Shown in pieces: positions 21,801 to 33,714 of a stretch of 64,000 nucleotides of DNA. Source of the stretch: Apoda limacodes. Its lineage: Eukaryota; Arthropoda; Insecta; Lepidoptera; Limacodidae. A program made the translations under genes and the position numbers. The DNA lies in the NCBI GenBank assembly GCA_946406115.1, contig OX291553.1, positions 16,435,001 through 16,499,000 of the forward strand, read 5' to 3'. Position 1 is the first letter of the stretch. Every line of letters starts with the position of its first letter. The notes beneath the pieces are model-generated. The model was not told the origin of the DNA and ran no database searches. It worked only from the letters and a program-made list of their open reading frames with translations.

Positions 21801-21843
21801 AATTACAATTTCATCGGATGCCACTCTATTGCATCCGCACTAG
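21801..21843 (-). repeat. Right 43-bp inverted repeat arm
   Basis: Inverted partner of 20549-20591. It ends gcatccgcactag. Confidence 0.85.
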
Positions 21844-21850
21844 GTTTTAA

Positions 21851-22548
21851 AATCATGATTTTTATTTAATTTGTTTTGTTACACTAACTTCACTCTACTT
21901 TTTTTCCTTAGGGCCTTAAAGAGTCGAAGTTTTGCCTGTTTTCTATGCTTTAACTGCTAATAGATTTGTTTGACAGTAGAAGTTAGAAATAATTTAAGCA
22001 TACTAATAGTAGCGAAACGTTTGGGCCTAATTGTAAGTTATAAAGGCAACATTACTAGCCGCCATGTTGGTCGAAAAATATACTTTGTGTACCTACATAT
22101 TAATAAACATAAATGCTTCTGGTCGTAGTGCAGTACAACAGTATTTTTGGCAATATAACAGATGGATACTGTGCCCATGTCATGACAGTTATTTATTACT
22201 TAGGATGGGGACGGCATCAGAGTTATCTCGCTGTAGCTGCTCATTTTCTCGACTATGTTTCGATTGTTTATGATGATAATAATCATTGCGTTTCTGCAAT
22301 TTTTTTGTTTATAAATCAGCAGAAATATTTGTCAGCACTATCTGATTTCTATAATGTAATGGTGTGTCTGTACATGAAAGATAAATTGAAAAACCTTTTA
22401 CTTTATTGCAATGTAATCAGGAGGCAGATTTGGTTAACCGATATTTAATAAAATAAAAATCTCTACGTAATGCATATAGCTGAAACAATAGTGTTTAGTC
22501 AAAGTATCTGTTAGTGAGTAACTGCAAACTTTGAACACATTATTTTTA
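21851..22548. other. Unassigned DNA with one unrecognised open frame
   Basis: An open frame of 111 codons (22113-22448, plus) begins M-L-L-V-V-V-Q-Y and has an even, protein-like composition, but I recognise no family or motif. It lacks supporting context, so it is not called as a gene. Confidence 0.3.
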
Positions 22549-22692
22549 AATATTTCGGGTCTTAAACTCGAACAAACATTTCCCTATTTTTTGATTCACG
22601 ACGTTTCGGTCAGGTTGTAGTAGCCAAGTCGATAGGGGCGTAGAGAACCAAAAAAAGGTAAATTTTTGTTCGCGTGTAAGACCCGAAATATA
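22549..22692. mobile_element. Short foldback (MITE-like) element
   Basis: The first ~36 bases (aatatttcgggtctta...) are the inverted complement of the last ~36 (...taagacccgaaatat), with about six mismatches, enclosing ~70 bp containing 'cacgacgtttcggtcagg'. Size and structure fit a small non-autonomous DNA element. The flanks show only AT-rich sequence. Confidence 0.65.
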
Positions 22693-22921
22693 TTAAAATA
22701 AAACAACAGATAATATTGGATATTTATACAAAATAATGAATGCAAGTTACTTAAAACATCAATAAGCTTCTGTGAAAATGCCTCATTTTTTGAAAAAAAA
22801 AGTGTCTAACATTAAAACCCTAAGTTTTTTACTAACCAACTTCTTCATCAATGCAATTATAGTAGAGTCTATTAACACCTACATATGCTTATACAAGTAG
22901 GCACTTGTGGCCGGCATTACT

Positions 22922-23083
22922 ATGGATGGTGGGCATCCCCCTTTAGTCGATTGTACCCACACTGTGCACACAACAATCGCGACGCAATATCATACGTGCG
23001 TGCCTGAAGTGGAGACATGCTGCGAGAGTACGTGCGGTCACAAGCACGATACAGCGAAGGCCCTAAAGAACATCAAAGAATAA
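22922..23083 (+). CDS. Candidate short Cys/His-rich ORF or terminal exon, 53 codons
   Basis: A GC-rich open frame in AT-rich surroundings: starts M-D-G-G-H-P-P-L, contains six Cys and seven His (C-x-H-x3-H, then C...C-C-E-S-x-C-G-H-K-H) and ends K-N-I-K-E-stop. The frame is open a few codons further left (L-V-A-G-I-T) to a TAG at about 22898-22900; that 'tag' could be the AG of a splice acceptor, making this a terminal exon, but the polypyrimidine tract is poor. An AATAAA overlaps the stop codon. The Cys/His spacing suggests metal binding or disulfides. I recognise no family. Alternatives are a chance frame in a repeat or a decayed transposon ORF. Confidence 0.35.
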   Translation: MDGGHPPLVDCTHTVHTTIATQYHTCVPEVETCCESTCGHKHDTAKALKNIKE

Positions 23084-26000
23084 AATGAAATCCAAAAATA
23101 TTATTAAGATCAAGGACAAACAAAAAAAGTTAATTTTAATTGCTGTATTTAAAATATGCTTTTGTTTTATTATTATTATTATTATTTCATTGTTATTAGT
23201 AGAATAAAATGTAGCTAGAAAGACTTTAAATTGTCACTATGAAAGAAAATGGTAGAATTTTATTTTACTGCTACGAAAAAATATGTAGAAATATTTTTTA
23301 GAAAGATTAATATATTATAATCAATACATAGATGCCCTTTAGGGGCTGAATTAAAAACAAAAACGTTTCCTAGTGAGCCTAGATAAACTAGATACGATAC
23401 TTAATATCTGGGGTACACTTGCTTTTAGTAATTAATGGCTAATTTGTAAAAAACTGTGCCTTTGAAAACAACCATTTCCGATTTTATGTCCCTTCTCAAT
23501 AAACATAAAAATTTCTAAAATTGACATTTTGCATTTTAATTGTTAATAATATAAATTTAACATTTTATCACGTTTTGTTTTGACATTTAAAAAGTAAGCA
23601 AATTCTTTGCCTGACTTTTATCACATAAGTCGCAGAAACAAGTTGGTAAATGGAAATAAAACCTTTCTGTAACACCACTCCCGATAGTCAACATTCAGTC
23701 ACTTTGATTCAGTCTTATGAAAGTTTAATACTTATGAGCTAAACTGTCTCGGATGGAGAGAATAAATGAATGCATAATGAAGTTAGCAACGTAAACAGAA
23801 TTATTTAGTAAGGTTTCACACAATAAAGCCGTGTTTCAATTGAGAACATGTACGAATAGCTACTTCGTCTGCATACCGATATATTACACTGGTGAAAATG
23901 TGATCCGATTTAATATTTTAGTATTGGAGGATTGAGGAACGGTCCTTAAGATATTAGAATAATAAAAAATGAAGTGGTAGTAAGTCACATGAGTTTTTGC
24001 GCCAAATATGAACAAAAGATTATGGAACTTATACAGTGCAAAGGTGAAAGTTCATTTTACTTTTGTAACTTTTTAATTAAGGTACGTTTAACAACGTTAT
24101 AAAACATATAATTTAATTGTTTTAAATTATAGTGGGCCATCCCAACACATAAAATTTAAAATAAAACTTCAACGGAAAACCATACCTAGACACAAGACTA
24201 TATATATAAGTTGTTTTAGATTTCACACGCGTTTAAGAACGAGACAAAATTGCGCTTTTACCTTTATACATTAATTTTATATTTTTTTCTGGGCCATTCA
24301 AAAATCTAAAATTTGCAACAAAACTTTAGCGAAAAACCATTAGTGGTTCTTTGGACTTCACACGTTGCGGTGATATAATTGTCGAATAGTTAATGTAAAT
24401 ACCGTTTACTAAAGCTACAAAATAAAGTCAACACTGCTAAATATTTGTAAACTGTTTGATTAAACTTTGAAAGTGTAAAGTACGACATTTATTTTTACTG
24501 ACAATATTATTTTACGAATTGATCATGGTGAGTTACGATTTATGATTGAAATAATACGATGCGCGGTACCTAACAGAGTGCTTAATACAAACGAATTCCC
24601 CACTTGTTTTTGATACTTACCCATTCTCGCCAGGCTTCATACGTGCCCACTTTTGGGGCACGGCCTACCCTCATAAGCGAGGGTGGTTTGAGCCGTATAT
24701 ATATATTTACCCACACCATGGGCGGATCCAGAACAAAAGATTAGGGGGGCGATCATATCTTATGATCTTATCTGAAGGTATTTTTTGAACGTTGAATCTG
24801 CAAACGTAAGTTACCTAATCGACCCAGCTCGTGCAGTTTTTGAATAATTAAATATACAAACCTAGTAGCCCCAAGTATTTTTTACATGTAATAAAAGTTT
24901 TATATTTTAAAAAATGTTACAATTCAGTTCTATTTCGGCCGTCCTTAGGGGGGGGGGGGGTCGATCCAATGATAAACACGTTTCCCTTTGTATCGATAAT
25001 ATCAGGCAGGCTGTCAAAAGTGTTCAATAAATATCGCATGAAGAATGAAAAATGATGCCTGTCTACGGTTCGATATACTTGAAGCCACTGCTCAGAACTT
25101 TCGGTTTTTTATCTTACAATATCTAACTTTTATACACGTGAGGTTACTGTTTATGTCTTTCACATATAACTCATTTTTTATTTATTTACAGTTGTCGCAA
25201 ATGGGTGTGTTATAAATATTGTCCTTTGTTTCCTTTTCTGGCAGGTGAACTTGGAGGTGTCTTTTTCATTTAAAAAAATATCAATGTAAATAAGTCTTTT
25301 CATAGCAAAGATCTCAAGCCGGGACTTGACCTGTAACAATCCTTACAGACCGTGTAAGTAAAAAACGAACGAATAAAGATTATTTCTTTGTATGTTTATT
25401 TATATTGTATATCTTAATTCGATGAACATTTGTAAGATTGATGTACTAGGACTTTAGAAGTCACTAGGAATAATTTCAAAAAGTATAATTTGTGAGCCTT
25501 AACTAGCCAAGGTGTAACAATATCCACGTTTTATTTGGTTGTCAGTCTGCCACATCCATATATAAGCTTCTTGTTCTTACTACAACACGTCTCAAAATCT
25601 GACAATAAACAGGGAAAACAATTCAAGACTTATTTACTGCTCCTTACACTACAAAGTAAACACCATAAAATTAGTAGGTATTCTTTTCTATTCTATTTTG
25701 CACACAGGAGATTAGAAGCTTTTCTATGCTTTATATACTAATACCATAGAGTAATCCTGACTACCGCGGTGCTGATACAAAGTATTAAGGTGAAGGTAGT
25801 TTAGGATAGCAATTGCATTATGCTCGGCGCTCGGATACCGTATTTCGTGAAAGCGGAAAAAAGTAGGGTAACTCGTGCATGCAATTCTTATATAGATCTG
25901 AAATTCTGTTTAACTTCTTAATTGGTATGAAACTATACTTCTTTTTTTTAATTACCTAGTTTTTTGCCATGTTGTCATGTCACCGTTTTGTAAACAACGA

Positions 26001-28252
26001 TATGGCGTCGCACAGATTGCGTTTTCGCATCGATTTTACTACTTTATGCGTAAAAAGATAATTTAACACCAGGTTCTTTCAAAATAAATAATGGAAAAAT
26101 TAAGAAAAAGAAATCTTTTGTGAAATATAACAAAAGAAAAGTACTACCTAGACTTATTTGTTTTAACATTAAATTGAACTTAGAATAATGAACAGTTTTC
26201 CTTTGCTTTGTGAGGTGGTTTATGCAAAAAATCTGTTTTTCTAACAGGGACTTCTCTTATACAAATGAATATATTTGCCTGAAAAAACACATTTTATTTA
26301 TTTTGCATTACCTTAGAATGCAAGACTATACGTGTTCCTTTCTTGTGCACTCTATTCTGTATTTGGCATCCCGTTTCCACAGTCATGCATTGGTATATTG
26401 TTAAGTTTAAAGAAATAGACAAAACAAGTGCTCAAAAAAGATGTTACAAATTATTTTTCTTTAGTATACTATAGTTCTTTGTTATAAGCACAACCAACGT
26501 TTGGAATGGAACCCTAACCCTATACTATACAGACATAGGTAGCTTCATATGCATATATAATTTTTTTGATTATTGTCAAAATGTTAATGTAATTTAAATA
26601 CTTACTATGAATAAAATACTATTTAAAATTAGCGGCGCGTAGCAAATCGTAGAGCAAGAGCCAAACGAAAGCTAGCGTAGCATTACCGTAGCTGTTATCG
26701 ACCGTAGAGGCTGTTTGTATACCAAGTCACTCAACACACGTAGCGTTTACACGTTGTGTTTAATTTAGTAGTGGGATTTTGCTTGTATTCCTAGCTGTCT
26801 ACGTACGTATATAACAAGGTAATGTAGGCAAACGCGGCCCATTTAATTTTTATTTCTATTTTTATCAACTAAAATATTTTTTTTTGGTTTGATATATGCT
26901 TCGCTCCATAGAATATAAGATTTGCACAGTTCTTTAATCAACATACTGTAAAGTTTAACACCTTTCACAACTCTAAAGTTTGAATTTCAAAAAATGGCCA
27001 AAAAATTTACAATAAAATTAACCCCTTCTCTTAATTTATAATTTCTGAGTATAAGACAATCAATACAAGTACCACGCTCTTTCACGCTCTTAGGGATCAA
27101 TTTTGAAAAATCCCTTTCATATCCATATAAACCATGCGCCGGTGTAAAAAAGTTGCTCACCGCTTGACCGTCCAGTTATTATTGCTACAGTCAATTCAAT
27201 TAAAACTTGGTATATATGCTTCTTAACACTACTAAAAAAGGACGTGTTACGAGGTTTCAGAAAGATGTGTGCGGGACGTTAATTGTCCCATTTCATGGGA
27301 CTGCTAAATTTTCAAGCAGAATTATAGTAGAGCCAAGTTATATAGAAAAAGTTTTTCATGAGACTCGTGGGAAGTCTTAATCTACCGTCTTTTAGTTATT
27401 TTTTCACAACACTATGCCTTCGCAACGAAAGATAGAAATTACTTAATTTTTGATATCAGAATAGTTTAAGGAACAGATTCTTCTACGGGTTTAACCGAAT
27501 GTCATTATTTCTTAACGTAGCTATGGAGCAAAATGGTGACCTAGTTTATAGCGCAGGAAAGGGGCCATAGGGTACGCATTTTTAAACTGATCGAGAGTTC
27601 TCAAGAGAATAGACTTTCCTCTAACAAAACTGCATGGCACTTTTCTTTCTTGTTGCAATGGGATGACCAACAGAGCTAACCACCCAAACAAAAAATATAA
27701 GGGATTTTTCTAAGAAAGTCACACTGCTTGACTCAAGTATTTATTAAAACTTTAAAAAGTAAACGGTAAATCTAATATCAAATTGTATTCCCTATACATT
27801 GACATCTGAGTGCCGCTGTTTGTATTCACGTCCCGAATTTTGCATGCAAATGTCCCTAAAATCCGTTTACTTAGGTTGACAAATCTAGTCACAAAGCTGG
27901 CACGGCACATTTTACCACATGTATGACGAAGCATTACTGAGAACGGCTGGACTGATGTAGTTTTCATTAAATTAACGTCAAAAAATATAGAAACATCTAT
28001 TTTGAATAAAGATTTGTTTAGGTATAAGAATACTTTTAGTTTATCCCGTCTTGGGTTTTGAAAGACGGTTTCCTTCATTCTTTCCTTTGAAGAAACAATA
28101 TTCAGTTAGCGGTTTTTTCTTGAATAAGTATTGACTGATACTACGTGTTCGATTTTTTTTTTAATTTAACACCATTTGTATGAAGTACATAATTCGATGT
28201 ATATTGACCTGTATAATCGATTCCGATACAAACAATAACACCGCAGTACAAT
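23084..28252. other. Long unassigned AT-rich stretch
   Basis: No gene is recognised in ~5.2 kb. It contains a trinucleotide (att)n near 23169-23186, a diverged direct repeat pair at about 24122-24185 and 24292-24355 ('gggccat...acaaaactt.a.cgaaaaacca'), a repeat-like segment 24645-24960 with the motif 'gggcggatccag' and a 12-base G run (24949-24960), and an unrecognised 108-codon minus-strand frame (27752-28078). None is strong enough to call a gene. Confidence 0.45.
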
Positions 28253-28350
28253 TTTTTTTATACCGTTAAGTTGGCATACCAGCTTACGGTCCTGATGGTA
28301 AGTGGTCACCGTAGCCTATGGACGCTTGCAACACCAGGGGTATCACTTAA
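28253..28350 (-). repeat. LINE-A tail-only copy (minus)
   Basis: The minus strand reads the end of LINE-A: 'gtgttgcaagcgtccatag', 'gctacggtgaccacttacc', then the Thr/Pro-poor tail and a run of A (seen as T at 28251-28262). Only the last ~100 bp are recognisable. The sequence to about 28440 may be a very decayed continuation. Confidence 0.75.
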
Positions 28351-28673
28351 CTTGATGCTGTGGCAACACTTACCGTTCGCCCCACTGTAGTAGGGTAATC
28401 AAACCGCTGTTATAAGTTTGCCGATGTGAGCTGTACGGACACTCACTATCATACAGTAGGCACAGTTACAAGCCTGGCAGAATCTTTGTCAGTTTGCTAT
28501 TAAAAATAAATAATCAAACCTAATAGAAAAACTATACTAACGTGCTTAAAATAAACCACAAAAATAGTGAATCAAATTGCATTGAAATTTAACGGTGTTC
28601 ATTCTTTTTAACCTTCGTCAACATATTGCAGCTACATGTGCCAGACTACAATTTAAGGATCTAATAATATCAT

Positions 28674-29075
28674 TAGCGTAAGGTTGACGTGGCTCGTCCA
28701 GTAGACAATCAATACTTATCAGCATATTGCCGACGTGGCTTGCCCAGTAGACACTTAATACTTATCAGCATATTGTCGAAATGGCTTGTCCAGTAGACAC
28801 TCAATACTAATCAGCGTAAGGTCGACGTCGCTTGTCCAGTAGACCCTCAATACTTATCAGCATATTGCCGACGTGGCTCGTCCAGTAGACACTCAATACT
28901 TATCAGCATATTGTAGACGTGGCTCGTCCAGTAGACTCACAATACTTATCAGCATATTGTCGACGTGGCTCGTCCATTAGACACTCAATACTAATCAGCG
29001 TAAGGTCGACGTGGCTCGTCCAGTAGACACTCAATAATTATCAGCGTAAGGTCGAAGTGGCTCGTCTAGTAGAGA
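28674..29075 (+). repeat. 46-bp minisatellite, nine units
   Basis: Nine units with an exact 46-bp spacing (the 'ggctcgtccagtagac' core runs from 28691 to 29059). Two variants of the linker exist, 'cagcgtaagg' (A) and 'cagcatattg' (B). In order the array reads A B B A B B B A A. There is no open frame through the array. Confidence 0.92.
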
Positions 29076-29983
29076 TCTCAATAATTCATGTACGCTGTCA
29101 TTACCACGAATTGCAATTATGAAAAAATATTATTCTTAAAAGAATAAACGTTACTATTGTCTACTTTAAATTTATTGGCGCAACTAGGTACCCTGGATTG
29201 CTTAGCGCCCCCTTCCTTGGGAAACGTCTTCACAAATTCCAATGGAAAGATGGGGGCTGACAACTGAAAATAATTTTAATTCAAATCGTAGGGATGTCAA
29301 TATTAAAATTCATTTCATTGCAACCAAATACTGGTAGAAATGTCATCTTAAATAATCTATTTGCTTTAGTTGCATAAAAAGAAGTTCTAATAAGTGATTA
29401 ATTTCATAATGCCAAAATTACAGTTCAATTCAAAATGAACTTCACCGATATTTCATTATTAACTTGAATTGAACTTAGACTTAATTTGGAAATATAAACA
29501 TTTTTTTAAATTATTATTGTGTTGACCAGCTGTCCCCAACGGAGATAGTGAGTAACAGTAGGAAAGAGAGAAAATAATGTAAGCCACGCCGTTTGCCACC
29601 TTTTTTTTTGCCCGATTCCTTTGACGGAAAATCTTTTAAAGTAAACAGTTTTTTTTTTTAATTTGCTTTAATAATAGCTATGATTGGTGGTTTTACCAGT
29701 GAAAAATCTACTACTGTGGGAACTTTTCACCGGGATAATGATGACATAACTCATATAGACAATAATCCCTCCTTCCAGCTATATATATATATATATATAT
29801 GGACAAAAAATTAAGTTTGCTTCTCGCTTCGTTGCAACGTGAAAGCAGGACAAAGCTCAGATACAGAACTAGTATAATAAAATTAGATCAACTTAATAAT
29901 AGTCAAGTACTAGAAGATCCAACGAAAAATTTAGAACACCGACATACCCTTTAGAATACATAAGCTACCTGAATTGGTAGTAG
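29076..29983. other. Unassigned DNA with a dinucleotide repeat
   Basis: No gene is seen. A (TA)n microsatellite lies at about 29778-29801. The segment 29190-29260 ('gcgcccccttccttggga') is slightly GC-richer but unassigned. Confidence 0.45.
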
Positions 29984-30142
29984 GCCGGTCATATCTGTCG
30001 CGGAACCGATAGCCCTTGGGACAAACATATCATATAGTGGAGACCACGGATCGATAAGCGCAGCGGGGTTCGCAGGTGGACAGATGACGTAAAAAGGGTA
30101 GCTGGAAATGCCTATGTCCAGCAGTGGACTGCTATAGGCTGA
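29984..30142 (+). pseudogene. RTE-type LINE C-terminus relic
   Basis: In one frame from 29984: A-G-H-I-C-R-G-T-D-S-P-W, one stop (30035-30037), W-R-P-R...R-R-W-T-D-D-V-K-R-V-A-G, ...Y-V-Q-Q-W-T-A-I-G-stop at 30140-30142, then 'ttgatgatac'. This is the usual end of lepidopteran RTE-like polyproteins (W-A-G-H, P-x-x-R-W-x-D-D, Q-Q-W), including the tgatgat-type tail. The reverse transcriptase is absent, so this is a truncated fossil. Confidence 0.72.
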
Positions 30143-30169
30143 TTGATGATACTGACAAGTACTTAATTT

Positions 30170-30355
30170 ATTGAATCCTACTAATATTGTAAATGTGCAA
30201 GTTTGGATGTTTATTACTCAATAACGCTACAAGCACTGGCCGAATCGGGATGAAACTTGACACATATGTAGGTTAAATCCTGGAATAGGACATAGGCTAC
30301 TTGCGGGAATAACTATAGCTAAAGCCAACTTTATTAGTAGCAAATTCTAGTTAAT
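30170..30355 (+). repeat. Dispersed repeat ('aatcctactaatattgtaaatg')
   Basis: Has the block order 'actaatattgtaaatgtg', 'gtttggatgtttattactca', 'ggccgaatcgggatgaaact', 'aggacataggctac' and ends near 'gcaaattctagt'. It is of the same general kind as the repeats at 48433-48655 and 57378-57612. Confidence 0.6.
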
Positions 30356-30907
30356 TTTTTTATGTAGATTAAGAAGAACCTAAGTTTAACATTTTGAAAA
30401 CTTATCATGTTTTAAAACCATAAATTATTTATAAGAAAATAGACTTATTTTTTTTTCAAATATACACACAGGAAATGAAAATGCTCTTAGCTGAGAACAT
30501 AATTTGCTTAACAACTTAACTTGGTAACAAGAATCTAATTAAGTAAGCATGCGTAATCACACTAATTAAAAATTAAATAGAACCTCACAAGTTAAAAATT
30601 TACGGACCTTTAAATTTTAAAGAGGCTGTAGCTGCATGCAACGTAAAATTAAATAAAATTTTAAATAACCTGGGATCTACTTTAGCGAGGAATGGAATTT
30701 TCTGCATTTACAGTGCAACAAATTTTTTTGACCTGAACTTAGGTCGCTAGTGTTTCTGTTATTGTTCACACCATTTGAATATTTGAATATGACGACTACA
30801 GTTTTAATTTTTGACCAACGGGTCAGAAAACTTTTTTTACTAAATTCTTATATATTTTGCTTTTACAAGCGAAGTGTGAAACTTAAGGTCACAATTAAAC
30901 ATAATAC

Positions 30908-31296
30908 TTAAGGAGCTAACGGCAGCTAACCAGCGCAGCGCCGCCACTTAATAATTTTTTTTTCTCTGCCTACCTACTCTCTTCTCTCTCTCTTCCTACT
31001 AAAGTATATTAAAAAAATATGCGTCATAGAAATTTTTAAACAAGTAATAAGCTATTTTCAAAACGTTTTGCACTCTGTCCAGAGTATGTCATTGAGTTAA
31101 CAATATAATTTTTGTAAATATAATATTGTAGACGACACTGTTAACTTAGTGCCTTATTTTATACAGTACGAAACGTTCTGAAAATAGCTTATGTTTAGTT
31201 TAATAATTTCTATGTAGCACATATTTAAAATATGCTTTCTAAAAAGAGAACTTAACAAATAATAAGTGGTGCTGTTAGCCGGTGTTAGCCCCTTAA
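30908..31296. mobile_element. TTAA-flanked foldback element
   Basis: A 381-bp unit (30912-31292) with TTAA on both sides (30908-30911, 31293-31296). The outer ~40-bp arms are inverted complements (ggagctaacggcagctaacc... versus ...ggtgttagcccc). A second nested pair of ~50-bp arms (about 31021-31071 and 31166-31221, core 'aagctattttcaaaacgtt') makes a long hairpin. TTAA duplication is characteristic of piggyBac-type transposases, so this could be a piggyBac-mobilised MITE. The terminal bases do not match canonical piggyBac ends, so the superfamily is uncertain. Confidence 0.68.
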
Positions 31297-31984
31297 TAGA
31301 CTAGAAAAACAGACCAATTGACACTACTGTAAGTTTAGATCTTGACCATTAGCAATAACTTTCAACTATAGCGAGAAAAGTTGTAATAGTAAATTATGAA
31401 ACAAGTGAGCTTGGCTTCTAAATGGCTCAGGCTGCAATTTAGCCTAGTGTATGTTGAGCAGAGCTCACAAGACGACTATTACACACTGAAAGGACAGTAA
31501 ATACTGATTATTGTTATTTAATGGAATATAATAGTTTTGATACGTTTTTAACAATCACGTGGGTTTTATTTTGCCAAGAATAAAAACTTAGTTCATATGC
31601 TCTCTTCTTGCCAAAAATTTAAAAAAATCGGTAAAGTAATGGGCACTATTCACGGCACGATTACTATACAGAAGCTCAGAACAGAACAGTGCAGTAAAAC
31701 CTGCTTTATGAGCTAGTGTGTCGAAAAATATAAAAAACCTTAGATTTTTTGTACGCATTCAAACATCTTACAATTTGTTCAGAGTAAGTTATCCTAACTT
31801 TCAATATTTATTTAAAAATTCCTATGTAATTTTCAGTGTATGATGCTGGTTTCGTGCCAATGTCGCTAGCTTTTTGCAATTTGCTAATGCCAACTCCGCT
31901 AGCCGATCACGGTTGGCTTCTTAAGTATGTGAAATAAATCGATTCATTTAGTATATGAATCACCCAGATTGTTTTTCTTTGTTT
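31297..31984. other. Unassigned DNA, partly foldback-derived
   Basis: No gene. 31755-31905 contains short blocks reminiscent of the foldback element to its left (gctagc/gccgatc-type ends), possibly a decayed relative. Confidence 0.35.
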
Positions 31985-31985
31985 T

Positions 31986-32100
31986 TTATACCACTATGGT
32001 GGCAAACAAGCTTGTAGTTCACCTAATGGTAAGCGGTCACCGAAGCCTATTTACGCTTGTAACACCTGGGACATAACTCGCGCGTTGCCAACCCTTCAAA
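31986..32100 (-). repeat. LINE-A tail-only copy (minus)
   Basis: The minus strand reads 'ttgaagggttggcaacgcg', then 'ggtgttacaagcgt', 'ggtgaccgcttaccattagg' and 'ttgtttgccaccatagtgg', collinear with the last ~130 bp of LINE-A, with moderate divergence. Confidence 0.82.
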
Positions 32101-33585
32101 ATATGTTAAATTAATAACTCGGGGTGCAATAAATTTGGTTATGGTTATTATAGAATTATAAAAGTGCTGTTTTCTGCTTGCATTTTAGAGAAACAAGTAG
32201 GAAATTACTGAGCATTTTATAAAATATTTATTTGGAAACACTGTTACTCATTGTAACCTACATAGGATACGCTATACGTGTGCGGACAGACCCTTCGAAA
32301 TCTGTGGCACAAGGTTTTGCCCGTGACAAGGAGTTTCTTCTTAGGCGCTTGAGATATTAAAACGCGTATATGCACACAACAGACCGATTTTATTTTGCTT
32401 AACTTATATATATTTACAAATATTTCACTTTAAACATTATATATTAGTATCTGATGGATACTTCTTGAAGCTTCTTGATTGACTGAATACAAATACAAAA
32501 TTTGTTCTATATTTATAATAAAAAATAAAAACCCCATCAGAGGGAGAGGTTGTTCCATAGAACCTTCTAGATTTAGTACTTAACTTATTGTACTTACTGT
32601 GGTGACTGAAAATCTAGCCCAAACAAAAAAATTGTGAAAGACAACATATATTAGTCGATATAGACATATATCGAAAGTGTAGGTATATCTACCTAGCTAT
32701 AATTCGCTACTGACAGTTGGGGTCTCTATCGGCTATTGCCATCACAGTCACACGTTTCGTGGCTTGACTATAAAATAACGTTGTTTTACATTTTTAGGTT
32801 TTATAGCAAAACGGTAGGAGCTAGAATGACGCTTTAGGTGTCCTAAGATAGAGCTTTCGGAGGCGGTTCCAACGACGTATAGTGGTATGTTCCATCGTCT
32901 ACGGTTAGGCCGTAGTGAGAGAAGAGCTGGAATTCTAGCTCTCAGGGCTTTCTGCCTATACTAGATGACTACAGACTTTGTGCTATATGTCAAAAAATAG
33001 ACCTAAAATTCGGACATACATTTCAGTATTTTTGGTGTCTGTCAGTATGTTAAACCATTAAAAAATGTGTGATACAGGTTTTCAGGATTTTCCTTGTGCT
33101 CCTGTTCTGCAGGGCTTAAAGTTACCTGTATGAAACCTATTTATCTTGATAGGTGCCTATGAGAGGTATCTAGTGATATATTTATCTTTATCTTATGTAA
33201 CCCGGTTGCTGAGTTATAAGCTATTGTGTTTCATGTGTTTTGCGTCCTAACCAAACTACTTACCGTAACGGTGTAGATACCTATGTATAGGGGCAAAGGT
33301 GTGCATTCAACCTGTGATACTTATTTTAGGCATAGCCTAAGGACTTAATGACCCTAGCCAGGTAAAGTTTCAGACAGTCTTTCCCTTTTTTACCCATAGA
33401 CCCGTCTCTTTTGTATCCCTATTTCAATTTATTGTTATAGGAGTGAGGGAGAAAGAATGTACAATACTCAACACGCTAACTATTTTCGCCTGAAACATAG
33501 TAACCGTACATACGATCTATATAGAACTTTACATAGTAGTTCTGTACAGTTTTGCACAACAAATGGCATATGTTTTACTTACATA
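32101..33585. other. Unassigned DNA left of LINE-B
   Basis: AT-rich; no gene recognised. A GC-richer segment at 32820-32960 has several short open stretches but no identifiable motif. Confidence 0.45.
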
Positions 33586-33596
33586 TATTAAACTAA
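33586..33596. repeat. LINE-B target-site duplication (left, 11 bp)
   Basis: TATTAAACTAA, repeated exactly at 36891-36901. It defines the element as 33597-36890. Confidence 0.85.
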
Positions 33597-33597
33597 C

Positions 33598-33714
33598 GCG
33601 GCCATAGAGGCCATAGCTGCCGGCCAAAACCCGCTGCCTGCCCTTTTCAATGGACTGGCACAACTCACCACAATTCTCACGTGGGAATTTAATGGGGCCT
33701 CATCGGGGCCTTAA
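33598..33714 (+). pseudogene. Possible LINE-B ORF1 C-terminal stub
   Basis: An open frame from the element's first base pair to TAA at 33712-33714 (38 codons, A-A-I-E-A-I-A-A-G-Q-N-P-L-P...), Ala/Leu-rich and overlapping the ORF2 start by 65 bases in another frame. Jockey-type elements carry a gag-like ORF1 just upstream of or overlapping ORF2, so this is the expected place for its end. No zinc-knuckle is included. Confidence 0.4.

Larger units (their letters stand above)
20549..21843. mobile_element. Inverted-repeat-bounded unit carrying a LINE-A fragment
   Basis: A 43-base arm (20549-20591) recurs inverted at 21801-21843 with three mismatches. Most of the 1.3 kb between the arms is a LINE-A 3' fragment (20646-21727). 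Either a MITE-like element was hit by a LINE-A insertion, or a LINE fragment was captured between transposon ends. No clean target duplication is visible: TTAA occurs at 20536-20539 and 21847-21850, but at unequal distances from the arms. Confidence 0.65.

Noticed and set aside
20536..21850. piggyBac-like TTAA duplication around the 43-bp inverted repeats
   Set aside because: TTAA lies 9 bases from the left arm and 3 from the right arm, and the intervening bases do not match, so it is probably chance.
22113..22448. 111-codon plus-strand frame
   Set aside because: No homology recalled, no gene context.
27752..28078. 108-codon minus-strand frame
   Set aside because: Protein-like in places, but no recognisable family and no flanking signals; kept only as unassigned.
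28674..29075. CRISPR-like array
   Set aside because: Regular 46-bp period, but the whole unit repeats with no unique spacers; the sequence is eukaryotic, so it is a minisatellite.
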